Origin: Methylomicrobium sp051061015
Lineage (GTDB): Bacteria > Pseudomonadota > Gammaproteobacteria > Methylococcales > Methylomonadaceae
Direction of reading: 5' to 3'
Length of the DNA: 64,000 bases
NCBI GenBank assembly: GCA_051061015.1
Contig: JBPFEG010000025.1
Coordinates: forward strand, 1-64,000
Each line of letters starts with the position of its first letter. The stretch's first letter is position 1. Below, piece by piece: positions 1-9,400 of the stretch. The notes under the pieces were generated by a model. It had not been told where the DNA came from and ran no database searches. It saw only the letters and a list, made by a program, of their open reading frames with translations. The position numbers were made by a program, and so were the translations under genes.

Positions 1-126
1 CCCGAAAGATTCTCTTCTTTCTGGCTCTGCCATAAGCTCTTTGTACAGTAACATTTACAGTAACAATAGAACTTATTTTTTCACTATTTCAGTATTATCA
101 ATACGTTGAGGGCTTAATTATGAGGA

Positions 127-262
127 ACCCATCGCCACCATCATATTTTTTAGCAGTACCTAAAACAACCTCAAGTACTTTAAATACAAGGACTTGGGGT
201 TTTTTTATGGGCGCAACCTTAGTCACTATCGCAAAGTTACTGCGGCGTAGTGCAGTAACTTT
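127..262 (+). repeat. Left copy of a 136-bp perfect inverted repeat (tRNA-Met 3' end plus element end)
   Basis: These 136 bases are the exact reverse complement of 2736-2871. The first 14 bases match the 3' end of the tRNA-Met gene including its CCA, and the rest match the sequence between that tRNA and the integrase start. The copy therefore looks like an attachment-site core followed by the integrase-proximal end of an integrated element, but in the opposite orientation to the real tRNA. Similarity stops at 262, where the sequence continues into the second arm of a hairpin. Confidence 0.9.
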
Positions 263-274
263 GCGATAGTGACT
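221..274. repeat. Perfect 23-bp stem, 8-nt loop hairpin at the left element end
   Basis: Bases 221-243 are the exact reverse complement of 252-274 around an 8-base loop. In the right copy of the terminal repeat the same place has only an 11-bp stem (2736-2746 with 2755-2765), because the outer 12 bases of one arm are absent. The left junction thus carries an extended fold-back. It may be a recombination or template-switch scar, or a recognition site. No T-run follows, so it is not a typical terminator. Confidence 0.85.
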
Positions 275-405
275 AATAGCTTCAGTTATACTTGATTTGT
301 AAAACTTCAGATTTGATCTGACAGTTTCACACATCAGTTTCAAGTAGACCTGACAATGGCGGTCTCAGTAAAGTGGCACCGTAAAATATCCGCTTGAATA
401 AAATA

Positions 406-1230
406 TTATATTTGTTGTACTTGATAAGATGATATCTTAGAAAACAGATACTCATAAACTTTTTTTAAAAAATTAATGTCTTTATGTTTCATACGATGAA
501 TATGTGTTAAATTATTCGCCGAATCATGAAGTGCAAAGTAATTTTCATTGTTATAAAAAATTTTAAGCGTGCCACCATTAGGAACTAAGTAATTTTCAAG
601 TAAATCCCCATAATCTTCTGAATCTCTGAAAACATAACTTCTTTCTGGTAAAGGATTATTTTCGATGAAATTATTCTCAAGCCAGCCATGAATAGTATAT
701 AAATTAATTTCAATAAATGCATCGGAAGCTAACTTTAACTCTTCGCTTACGGATTTTTCTTCTGATATGAGCTCAACATACATACCGTCCAAAACAAGAG
801 CTTTTAATAATGGTCTAAAATCCTGATCACCTGCTATAAACCCAAGCTTATTCATGTTTCTTCTATAGCTATGCGTTAGCATATCAACTGCTATTAGCAC
901 GTCAATTTCTTTTTGTGTTGGTTTCTTTTCGCGTTTCAAAACTCCTTCTTGTACGTGCCAACCTCTTGTAGATTGAATTTTTTTAAATCGGTTAATTTGG
1001 CTATCTAGTCTAGTGTTAAATGAAGTTTCATCTTCATTTATACGTCGAATAGGCAAGCAATTATAATAAAATACTTTTTTATATCCAGAAGAAACTTTAC
1101 TATAATCTATTGGTAAAAAAAGCCCATTAAAAAATTCATTTGAAAACCTCTCAATTACTTTATCAAGATAACCACCATCTATAAATAAATATGAAGTATC
1201 ATTATTTACATAACTGGAGTAAATAGGCAT
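406..1230 (-). CDS. NYN-domain (LabA/DUF88, PIN-like) predicted nuclease
   Basis: A 274-residue protein of the NYN family, PIN-like metal-dependent RNases. The acidic residues expected for the family are present: Asp18 in FIDGGYL, Asp110 and Asp116 in the EIDVLIAVDM segment, and Asp135/Asp137 in GFIAGDQDF. Residues 1-180 form the NYN core; the last 90 residues match no domain I recognise. The gene is AT-rich, stands alone, and is the only cargo-like gene between the integrase and the left repeat. Family knowledge suggests RNA cleavage. A role in phage defence or element maintenance is inference from context only. Confidence 0.75.
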   Translation of the reverse strand: MPIYSSYVNNDTSYLFIDGGYLDKVIERFSNEFFNGLFLPIDYSKVSSGYKKVFYYNCLPIRRINEDETSFNTRLDSQINRFKKIQSTRGWHVQEGVLKREKKPTQKEIDVLIAVDMLTHSYRRNMNKLGFIAGDQDFRPLLKALVLDGMYVELISEEKSVSEELKLASDAFIEINLYTIHGWLENNFIENNPLPERSYVFRDSEDYGDLLENYLVPNGGTLKIFYNNENYFALHDSANNLTHIHRMKHKDINFLKKVYEYLFSKISSYQVQQI

Positions 1231-1458
1231 AAAAAATCTCAGTTCTAAAATTTAATAAGTAGTTATAGATACCCTGGATATTTTCCCGCGCTTTTGGTCA
1301 ACATTGCACCAATGTTTATGATGTTAGCATGGTTCACCAACGGCTTATTATCCTAAAAGTGGAATGACAAATAGATCCATATATCATGACATGCAATCCG
1401 TCGTAACTTTTTTAGATGCTGTTAGATCAAGTTCATATTTTTACACTTGATTTCCTCA

Positions 1459-2688
1459 TTAACTCTTAATTTCAATCAGATAGTCTGACCATACCTGCAT
1501 CATATTTCTTCTTTCTTCGAGATGAGTAGTTCTATTATAAGCTCTTCCTAATGGATCTTTTACTGTATGTGCTAATTGATGCTCAATATAATCGGGTCGG
1601 AATTTCAGAACTTCATCTAGTAGAGTTCTGGCAGTGGCACGAAAACCATGTATAGTCATTTCATTTTTTTCATAACCTAATCTTCTTAAAGCAGCTAAAA
1701 GCGCCATATCTGAAATAGGTCTTGACCCGTTAGGAGTTCTAGCAGAAGGAAAAACAAAAATACCACTACCTGTAAATGGTTTTAGTCCTTCTAAAACTGA
1801 AATTACTTGCTCTGATAAAGGTACAATATGTTGTGTTTTGGTTTTAGTGACTAGATAGCGCCATTCTTTTTTATCAAAATCAATGTCCGCCCATCTAGCA
1901 GTTCTTAATTCTCCAGGCCTTACAAATACATGAGGCGCAATTTTTAGCGCAGCCTGTACCACTCTTGACCCGACAAAAGAATCAATTGCTATAAGAAGCT
2001 CTCTTAGCTTTGTTACATCTGTAATAGCGGAGAAATGACCTCCTTTTACAGTAGCTAATGCTCCTTTTAGAGAAACAGTAATATCCTTTTCAGCATACCC
2101 TAGGATGATTGCATAGTTAAAAATCTGGCTACATGTTCTTAATGTTCTATGAGCAGACTCTACGGCTCCCCTGCTTTCAATATTTTGAAGCACCGACAGA
2201 AGCTCTTGAGCAGTTACTTCTGAAATATTTCGGTTGCCAATATAGGGAAAAATATCTCTTTCTAGACGACTAAACACTCTTCCTTTGTAGGATGCCGCCA
2301 TATGTGGCATTTTCTTCTTATACCACTCTTCTGCAATGTATTTAAAAGAGCCTGTAGCTGACTGTCCATTAACTAGTCTTTCTTGCTCTACCTTTACTTT
2401 TTTCTCTATTTCCCTAGATGCTTTCCTTTCTTGGGCTGGATCAACTCCATTAGCAATTAATTTTTTTAGTTCAAATGCTTTTTTTCTTGCATCTGCAAGA
2501 GTTGTTATCGGATAAGTTCCTAAAGATAAAGTCTTACGCTTGCCGTTGATGGAGTAGTCAACTCTCCACCATCTTGCATCATTTGGTTTAATTAGAAGGT
2601 ACAAACCATTGCCATCAAAAAGACGTACATCATTTGATGCGGGCTTGGTAGATCGTATTGTTACATCAGATAGGAGTTCTTTAGCCAT
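1459..2688 (-). CDS. P4-type tyrosine recombinase (island integrase)
   Basis: A 409-residue site-specific integrase. The N-terminal 90 or so residues are the DUF4102-type arm-binding domain (DVTIRSTKPASNDVRLFDG start), followed by a core-binding domain and a C-terminal catalytic domain. The Arg in RPGELRTARW, the HGFRATART box (H-x-x-R), the later His in HQLAHT and the Tyr in GRAYNRT supply the expected R-H-R-H-Y set, so it should be active. Its start codon lies about 170 bases from the 3' end of tRNA-Met, the usual place for an integrase that inserts into tRNA genes. Heptamer repeats in the gap fit arm-type binding sites. The gene is AT-rich compared with the efflux operon downstream. Confidence 0.95.
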   Translation of the reverse strand: MAKELLSDVTIRSTKPASNDVRLFDGNGLYLLIKPNDARWWRVDYSINGKRKTLSLGTYPITTLADARKKAFELKKLIANGVDPAQERKASREIEKKVKVEQERLVNGQSATGSFKYIAEEWYKKKMPHMAASYKGRVFSRLERDIFPYIGNRNISEVTAQELLSVLQNIESRGAVESAHRTLRTCSQIFNYAIILGYAEKDITVSLKGALATVKGGHFSAITDVTKLRELLIAIDSFVGSRVVQAALKIAPHVFVRPGELRTARWADIDFDKKEWRYLVTKTKTQHIVPLSEQVISVLEGLKPFTGSGIFVFPSARTPNGSRPISDMALLAALRRLGYEKNEMTIHGFRATARTLLDEVLKFRPDYIEHQLAHTVKDPLGRAYNRTTHLEERRNMMQVWSDYLIEIKS

Positions 2689-2690
2689 TT

Positions 2691-2762
2691 GCAGTAACTC
2701 CTGATGCAGTTACTGCATTTTTAGGTGTTACTGTAAAAGTTACTGCACTACGCCGCAGTAAC
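2691..2762. promoter_or_regulatory. Cluster of five CAGTAAC/GTTACTG heptamers, likely integrase arm-type sites
   Basis: The heptamer CAGTAAC or its complement occurs at 2692-2698, 2709-2715, 2727-2733, 2739-2745 and 2756-2762, between the integrase start and the tRNA. Further copies lie at the left end (46-52, 58-64, 236-242, 253-259). Regular spacing and position at both element ends resemble arm-type sites bound by the N-terminal domain of tyrosine integrases. They could also serve as an operator for the integrase promoter. The function is inferred. Confidence 0.55.
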
Positions 2763-2871
2763 TTTGCGATAGTGACTAAGGTTGCGCCCATAAAAAAACC
2801 CCAAGTCCTTGTATTTAAAGTACTTGAGGTTGTTTTAGGTACTGCTAAAAAATATGATGGTGGCGATGGGT
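2736..2871 (-). repeat. Right copy of the 136-bp inverted repeat (att-like end)
   Basis: Exact reverse complement of 127-262. It covers the last 14 bases of the tRNA-Met gene and 122 bases of flank running towards the integrase. In a normal tRNA-integrated island the 3' tRNA piece is repeated directly at the far end; here the second copy is inverted and much longer than an attachment core. Confidence 0.9.
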
Positions 2872-2934
2872 GGGATCGAACCACCGACCTTGGGGTTATG
2901 AATCCCACGCTCTAACCGGCTGAGCTACATCGCC
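2858..2934 (-). tRNA. tRNA-Met (CAT anticodon)
   Basis: The 77-base minus-strand sequence folds as a full cloverleaf. The acceptor arms GGCGATG and CATCGCC pair, the D-arm carries AGCTCAGCCGGTTAGAG, the anticodon loop is TTCATAA, the T-loop is GGTTCGATCCC, and CCA is encoded. The 5' G-C pair makes it an elongator-type tRNA-Met rather than the initiator. Its 3' end is the apparent integration target of the adjacent element, and the gene is intact after integration. Confidence 0.95.
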
Positions 2935-3635
2935 TTCTTGAGATGTTCAAAAAAGAAGCGGAATTATAAATAGGACGTGTCGGTTTGTCAAACATTAAAC
3001 CGGAATAACTGGCTAAAGGCTCTGATTTTATTAGGTTTAAAGTTGGAGGAGCTATATCGCGCGCCCAAAAGTTCCCCCAAATCAATCGGATAGGGGCGAA
3101 CATCTGCGAACAACGGGCGCTGCGAGGCAGGAAGCCGAGTAGTCCCCGGAAGCGATAGGGCTGGGCGATTTCACGGAGCGCTTTAAGCGGAGTGAAATTG
3201 TAACGCCATCCTACATCGCGTCGAGTCATTGCGCACTCAGTTTGCTACCCCTTGTCGGGTATCAAACAAGGGAGCCCCTCAAGGGGGTCTATGGACAGAC
3301 ATCTGGGGCGGCGCAGCCATAAGCGGTCGCGTTAAGTTTTTGCCGCTTGCTTGGGCTGGGATGCCCAAAACAAGCTTTCGCAAAAATAGCGACTCCCCAC
3401 TCATTTAATTAAATCTCCGCTAGAGAACCCGTTGAACGACAAGCCGAACATAGAGTCGAATGGCTTAGTTCAAGATGAATGTAGATCATGTTTTCACATG
3501 GCTTAGAAAGGAAGTTCATCAGCATTGGAAACTTCTTTCTCTCTGACTCGCGCTCGCCTTCGATGATATCCCTGTGTCGAGGCGTGCCGTTTTCATTTTA
3601 TCCACTCGCCCACACTGACATTTTCCGGAACTAGG
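2935..3635. other. Gene-free stretch with one large imperfect hairpin
   Basis: About 700 bases between tRNA-Met and the efflux operon hold no convincing gene. A minus-strand ORF at 2912-3229 overlaps the tRNA and looks like no known protein. An imperfect stem-loop spans 3337-3386, with outer arms GTTTTTGC and CGCAAAAA and inner arms TTGGGC and GCCCAA. The efflux-operon promoter should lie near the right end, but I cannot place it with confidence. Confidence 0.5.
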
Positions 3636-5216
3636 ATGAATCGGACCGTTAAGTTAGCCGGATATCGCCTGCCAGGCCTGGGAATTTTTCTGTTACTTTC
3701 CAGCTGCATGGTCGGGCCCGACTATGTGCGCCCTTCTACCGATACCGCTGCCCAATGGCTGGATTCTGAGGATGCGCGGCTTAATACGAAGTCCACAAAT
3801 GTTCAGGATTGGTGGAAAACTTTTAACGACCCGATTCTTAATCGGCTCATTGAGCGCGCTTATCTCAACAATCTCGATATCCGTGTCGCCGGCGTACGAG
3901 TAATAGAGGCGCGTGCCCAAGTAGGCATAGCCACCGGCAATCTATATCCGCAAAATCAGCAACTGACAGGATCGCTCAGCAAGGTCCATCTCAGCCAGCG
4001 TGCTTCGCAGGCCGCTTTTTCCCATATTTTCGACTATGACCAGACACAGCTAGGCTTGACCGCCAGTTGGGAAATCGATTTTTGGGGCAAATTCCGCCGC
4101 GCCATCGAATCGGCGGACGCCGAATTCCAGGCTGCAGTCGCTAATTACAACACCGCATTAGTCAGTCTAACGGCCGATGTGGCGCATGCGTATATTACTA
4201 TCCGTACGCTTGAAAAACGCCTCAGTATTGCACAACAAAATGTCGATACGCAAAAAGCCAATCTGCAGCTTGCAAAAATCCGCTACGAGGGCGGCACGAC
4301 TTCCGAGCGCGACGTCGAGCAGGCTAGAACAGTGTTGGCAAGCACCCAGGCCACTATCCCGACACTCGAGATCGGGCTTCGGCAGCAGCAGAACGCGCTG
4401 AGTGTTTTGCTGGGCATGCCGCCGCGCCGGATCGACGATTTGCTGAGCGGAAATGCTCAAATCCCAGCGCCTCCCGCGCAGGTAGTCGTAGGACTTCCTG
4501 CCGAACTGCTACGGCGACGCCCCGACGTCCACGCTGCCGAATTCCGCGCCGCTGCCCAGTCCGCAAGCATTGGCGTGACCAAAGCGGCTCTCTATCCGGC
4601 TTTTTCACTGACGGGCACTTTCGGCTTACTCTCAACCGATGTCGGCTCGTTTGCGCTAAGCGATGTTTTCCTTTGGAAAAGCCGGACTGCCAACTTTGGT
4701 CCGGCACTGCAATGGAACATCTTCAACTACGGGCAAATCACCAATCAAGTCCGGGTACAGGACGCCCGGCTGCAGGCCTTGCTGATCAGTTATCAGAATA
4801 CCGTCCTCACCGCACAACGCGAGGTGGAAGACAACCTGGTCGCGTTTCTGCGCTCCCAGGAACGCGCGCGATCCTTGGGGGAAGGGATCGCGGCCGCTCG
4901 ACATTCGCTGGAACTGGCCACGTTGCAGTACCGGCAGGGCATCACCGACTTCACCACCGTGCTGACGGCCCAGCAGGCGCTACTGAACGAGCAAGACAAC
5001 CTCGCCAGCACGCTAGGCGAAATCTCGAACAATCTGGTGGGAGTATATCGGACCTTGGGAGGCGGCTGGCAGATTCGCGAAGGCAACGATGTCGTGCCGG
5101 CTTCTGTCAAGAAAGAAATGACCAAACGCACCGATTGGGGCGGACTGTTGTCGCCTGCCGCATTGCCCGCGCCGGATAGTCGAAAATCCTCCGGCATCGG
5201 TTGGCCGCAATGGTAA
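3636..5216 (+). CDS. RND efflux outer-membrane factor lipoprotein (OprM/NodT family)
   Basis: A 526-residue outer-membrane channel of a tripartite efflux pump. It has a lipoprotein signal peptide ending in the lipobox LSSC (Cys near residue 24), then GPDYVRP, the typical mature N-terminus of OprM-like factors. The body shows the two repeated coiled-coil and beta-barrel halves of the TolC superfamily, with motifs such as LPAELLRRRPDV and the RQGITDF segment before the last helical pair. It should form the trimeric exit duct for the pump encoded downstream. The gene is first in an OMF-MFP-RND operon, 19 bases ahead of the fusion protein. The C-terminal 40 residues are a variable Pro/Ser-rich tail. 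Confidence 0.95.
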   Translation: MNRTVKLAGYRLPGLGIFLLLSSCMVGPDYVRPSTDTAAQWLDSEDARLNTKSTNVQDWWKTFNDPILNRLIERAYLNNLDIRVAGVRVIEARAQVGIATGNLYPQNQQLTGSLSKVHLSQRASQAAFSHIFDYDQTQLGLTASWEIDFWGKFRRAIESADAEFQAAVANYNTALVSLTADVAHAYITIRTLEKRLSIAQQNVDTQKANLQLAKIRYEGGTTSERDVEQARTVLASTQATIPTLEIGLRQQQNALSVLLGMPPRRIDDLLSGNAQIPAPPAQVVVGLPAELLRRRPDVHAAEFRAAAQSASIGVTKAALYPAFSLTGTFGLLSTDVGSFALSDVFLWKSRTANFGPALQWNIFNYGQITNQVRVQDARLQALLISYQNTVLTAQREVEDNLVAFLRSQERARSLGEGIAAARHSLELATLQYRQGITDFTTVLTAQQALLNEQDNLASTLGEISNNLVGVYRTLGGGWQIREGNDVVPASVKKEMTKRTDWGGLLSPAALPAPDSRKSSGIGWPQW

Positions 5217-5235
5217 ATTCGGAGCGAAGGCCTAT

Positions 5236-6423
5236 ATGATGAAGCGCAATATTGCAGCATTAGCGGGAAGCGTCATGATCTTCGCGAGCGGTTGCGAAGA
5301 AAAAAATGCCTATGTATCGCCGCCTCCCCCCCAAGTTACCGTGAGTCGGCCGATTCAACGGCAAGTGAAGGAATACCTGGAGTTTACCGGAAATACCCAG
5401 CCTTTTAATACGGTCCAGCTGGTCGCACGCGTACAGGGCTATCTGGAAAAGGTTTTTTTTCACGACGGCGATACCGTGAAGAAAGATCAACCGTTGTTCT
5501 TGATTCAGCAGGATACTTATCAGGCCAAGCTGAAGCAGGCGGAAGCCGAAGTTCTGCAGCAAAAAGCCAGCCTCGATCATACCCAAACCGAGTTGGAGCG
5601 GTTCACCGGCCTGGTACGGCAGCATGCGGCAGCCCAGACCGATGTAGACAGATGGCGATTCGAGCGGGATAACGCCAAAGCCGCGCTGATCGTTGCCGAA
5701 GCCAAACGGGATTTGGCTAGATTGGATCTGGATTATACGAAAGTCGTAGCCCCTTTCGACGGCCGGATCGACCGCCGGCTCAAGGATCCCGGCAATCTGG
5801 TCGGCGCCGGCGAATTTACCCCTTTGGCGCATATTAACCAGATACATCCCATCTATGTTTATTTCACGATCAACGAAGCGGACCTGCTGAAAGTGATCAG
5901 GCAAACCCATATAGACCCGGGTGAAGCCGAAAAAATGAAAATTCCGGCCTTCCTGGCCCTGTCCGATGAAAAAGATTATCCCCATGCCGGGTATCTCGAT
6001 TTTACCGCGATTTCCGTGGCTCCGACGACAGGTACGCTATTGTTGCGGGCCCGTTTCCCGAATGCCGACGGCATGATTATTCCCGGGTTATTTGCTAGAG
6101 TGCGGGTTCTTGTGGTCAACTCGGAAAAAACGGCGTTAGTGGTGCCGGAAACGGCGATCGGTTATGACCAGTTAGGTTCATACCTGATGGTAGTGGACAG
6201 CGATAACCGCGTTGAACGAAGATCGGTCAAGCTTGGGGTTCGAGTGGATGAGGACCGGGTGATCGAAGAGGGGATCAACAATCAGGACCGGATCATTGTA
6301 ACGGGTCTGCTGCATGCAATTCCGGGAAATAAAGTGGCTCCCAAACCCAACGCGTCGACGAAAACGGAGAACGGCCCGAGCAATGCCGCGGACCCGGCCG
6401 AACCTGAGAAGCCATCCCTATGA
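5236..6423 (+). CDS. RND efflux periplasmic membrane fusion protein
   Basis: A 395-residue adaptor of the HlyD/AcrA family that joins the inner-membrane pump to the outer-membrane factor. The N-terminus is a lipoprotein signal with lipobox ASGC. It then has the lipoyl half-motifs (VQLVARVQGYLEKVFFHDGDTV and DYTKVVAPFDGRIDR), a helical hairpin between them, and a beta-barrel and membrane-proximal domain. The start is a double ATG; either Met could be used. An AGCGAAGG-type ribosome site precedes it. The stop codon overlaps the start of the pump gene as ATGA, so the two are translationally coupled. Confidence 0.95.
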   Translation: MMKRNIAALAGSVMIFASGCEEKNAYVSPPPPQVTVSRPIQRQVKEYLEFTGNTQPFNTVQLVARVQGYLEKVFFHDGDTVKKDQPLFLIQQDTYQAKLKQAEAEVLQQKASLDHTQTELERFTGLVRQHAAAQTDVDRWRFERDNAKAALIVAEAKRDLARLDLDYTKVVAPFDGRIDRRLKDPGNLVGAGEFTPLAHINQIHPIYVYFTINEADLLKVIRQTHIDPGEAEKMKIPAFLALSDEKDYPHAGYLDFTAISVAPTTGTLLLRARFPNADGMIIPGLFARVRVLVVNSEKTALVVPETAIGYDQLGSYLMVVDSDNRVERRSVKLGVRVDEDRVIEEGINNQDRIIVTGLLHAIPGNKVAPKPNASTKTENGPSNAADPAEPEKPSL

Positions 6424-9400
6424 TTTCCCGATATTTCATCGAACGCCCCATCTTTGCGAACGTCATTGCGATCGTCACGATCATCCTGGGGTTGGTGTGT
6501 TTTTTGAATCTACCGGTGTCGCAATACCCTCCGATCGTGCCGCCGACCATCCAGGTGACTTCCCGCTATCCGGGCGCCAGCGCCGAAGTGGTGGCCGCCA
6601 CGGTGGGCATTCCGATCGAGCAAGCGGTCAACGGCGTGGAGAACTCGCTGTACATGTCCTCGACCAGCACCAGCGACGGGAGCTACACCTTGACGATTAC
6701 ATTCAATGTGGGGACCGACCTGAATACCTCGACGTCGCTGGTGCAAAACCTCGTCAACAGCGCGCTGCCTCAACTTCCTTCCTCGGTTCAGCCGCAGGGG
6801 GTTACGGTCAAAAAAGTGTCCACGGATATCCTGCTCGTAGTCGGGTTGTATTCCGAAGACGACCGTTTCGATGAAACCTTCCTTTCCAACTACGCAGTGA
6901 TCAATCTGCAAAACCCGCTGGCGCGCTTGCCTGGCGTCGGTCAGATCGCGGTGCGGGGGGCCGGCCCCTACAGCATGCGGGTCTGGTTGAATCCGGAAAA
7001 ACTGCGCTATTTCAGCCTGACCACACTCGATGTGATCGGCGCGATCCAGAGCCAGAATCTGCAAGTGGCCGCAGGCCAATTGGGCGGCCCGCCTGCGCCG
7101 CTAAACCAGGCTTTTCAATTTACGGTCAATTCGCTCGGCCGTTTAGCCGAGGTCTCACAGTTCGAGAACATCGTGATCAAGAGCGCCCGCAACGAGTCGG
7201 CGCAAATCGTGCGTATCCGGGACGTGGCCCGCGTCGAGCTCAGCCGGCAGAGTTACAGCAACTTCTCCCAGTCCAGCGGACATAAGGCGGCGGTGATGCC
7301 GGTGTTTACGTTGCCCGGCGCCAACGCGCTCGATGTTGCGGATGAGGTCAAGCAGGCGATGGCGAAGATGAGCAAGGACTTTCCGCCGGGCCTGAGTTAC
7401 GAAATTCGCTACGACACTACGAAGTTCGTCCGCAGCGCGATCCACGACGTCTACATCACCTTGTTCGAGGCCGGCATCCTGGTGCTCGTGGTTGTCGTGC
7501 TGTTCCTTCAGGATTGGCGGGCGACGCTGGTGCCCGCTACTACCGTGCCGGTCACGCTGATCGGTGCGTTCGCGGCGATGGCGCTGCTGGGTTTCGGAAT
7601 CAATCTATTGACGCTGTTCGCGCTGATTCTGGCGGTCGGCATCGTGGTCGACGATGCGATCGTGATCGTCGAGAACGCATCGTTTCATATCGAACAAGGT
7701 TTGCCCCCCAAGGAAGCTACCATCGCCGCGATGCAGGAAATCACAGGGCCCGTCATGGGGATTACACTGGTACTGGCTTCGGTGTTTTTACCGGCCGCCT
7801 TTCTGCCGGGAATTACCGGCCAGCTGTTTCGCCAGTTCGCGTTGGTGATCGCCTCTACCGCGATCATCAGCGCGATCAACGCCTTGACGCTTAAACCGGC
7901 CCAGTGCGCGCTCTGGCTGCGTCCGGCTCGAAACAAGCCGGTCAATTGGTTTTCCCGCGGTTTTAACAAGGCTTATGCGTGGTTCGAGAATTCCTATGTG
8001 CGTCTGGTGGCCTGGATGGTACAACGGGCCGTTGCGATGACGCTGTTGTACGCACTGATCATTGCAGTCAGCATTTGGCGGTTTGCTCACCATCCGACAG
8101 GTTTTTTACCCACCGAAGATCAGGGCTATGCCATAGTCATCACACAGCTTCCGGACGCTGCCTCACAGCCGCGAGTCGTCGCCCTGACCAAACAACTGAA
8201 CCAGATTCTCCATAAAACCCAAGGCATAGAAGCCTGGGTGACGATCGGCGGCTTGTCCATACTGGACAGTGCCAACGTGTCCAACATGATCACCACTTTT
8301 ATCGTTTTTGAAGACTGGAACAAGCGCGGGACAAATTTGAGCCAGGACGTGATCACCGCCAATCTGCGCCGGGATCTGACGGCCATCGAAGAGTCCCGGT
8401 CTATCGTATTGGTGCCCCCGCCGATCCGAGGCCTGGGCCAGGGCGGCGGTTTTCAATTAATGATTGAAGACCGTCAGAGTTTAGGGCTTGCCGAGTTACA
8501 AAAAGCCGTCGACGAAGTCATCCGCTCGGGCAACAGCCAGTCCGGCCTGCGAAATTTGACCTCTACTTTCAATGCACGCAGTCCGCAGCTGTTTCTGGAT
8601 ATTGATAGAACCAAAGTAGAATCGCTCAATATACCTCTCAACAATGTGTTTTCAACCTTGCAAACCTATCTGGGCTCGTCCTTTGTCAATCTTTTCAACA
8701 AATTCAACCAAGTCTTTCAGGTCTATGTTCAGGCCGATGCGCCGTTTCGTGCAGAGCCGGAAGACATCAAAAACCTCTATGTGAGGAACGCGCAAGGTGA
8801 AATGGTGCCGTTAGGAACTCTACTGGAGGTGAAGAAAACGGTGGGCCCCGAATTGGTATTGCGTTATAACCTTTATCCGTCAGCGCAGATATATGGTGCG
8901 GCTGCCCCTGGGTTCAGTTCGGGGCAAGCGTTAAATCTGATGGAACAATTGGCTGCTAAAACCTTGCCGAAAGGGATCGGGCTCGACTGGACCGCGACTT
9001 CTTTCCAGGAAAAACAGGTGGGCGGGCAGGCCTACTTCATTTACGGCCTCTCGATCACCCTGGTATTCATGGTGCTCGCGGCTTTATACGAAAGCTGGAC
9101 CAGTCCCCTGGCCGTGGTGCTGGTAGTGCCCATGGCCCTGGTAGGGGTGCTTCTGGCTTTAGTGATGCGGGGATTCGACAATAATCTTTACACCCAGGTC
9201 GGACTGATCCTGATGATCGGCTTGGCTTGCAAAAATGCGATCCTGATCGTCGAATTTGCCCGGCAACTTCAGGCCGAAGGCATGAACGTAATTGATGCGG
9301 CGGTGGAAGCTACGCGCCGGCGCTTTCGCCCCATTATAATGACTTCTTTCGCCTTCATTATGGGCGTCATGCCTTTGCTGAGCGCCTCGGGAGCCGGCGC

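Noticed and set aside
98..343. 81-codon minus-strand ORF at the left edge
   Set aside because: It is a translation across the inverted repeat and hairpin; the same DNA at the right end is non-coding, and the product matches no family.
2912..3229. 105-codon minus-strand ORF next to tRNA-Met
   Set aside because: Its end overlaps the tRNA gene, it has no ribosome site and no recognisable motif.
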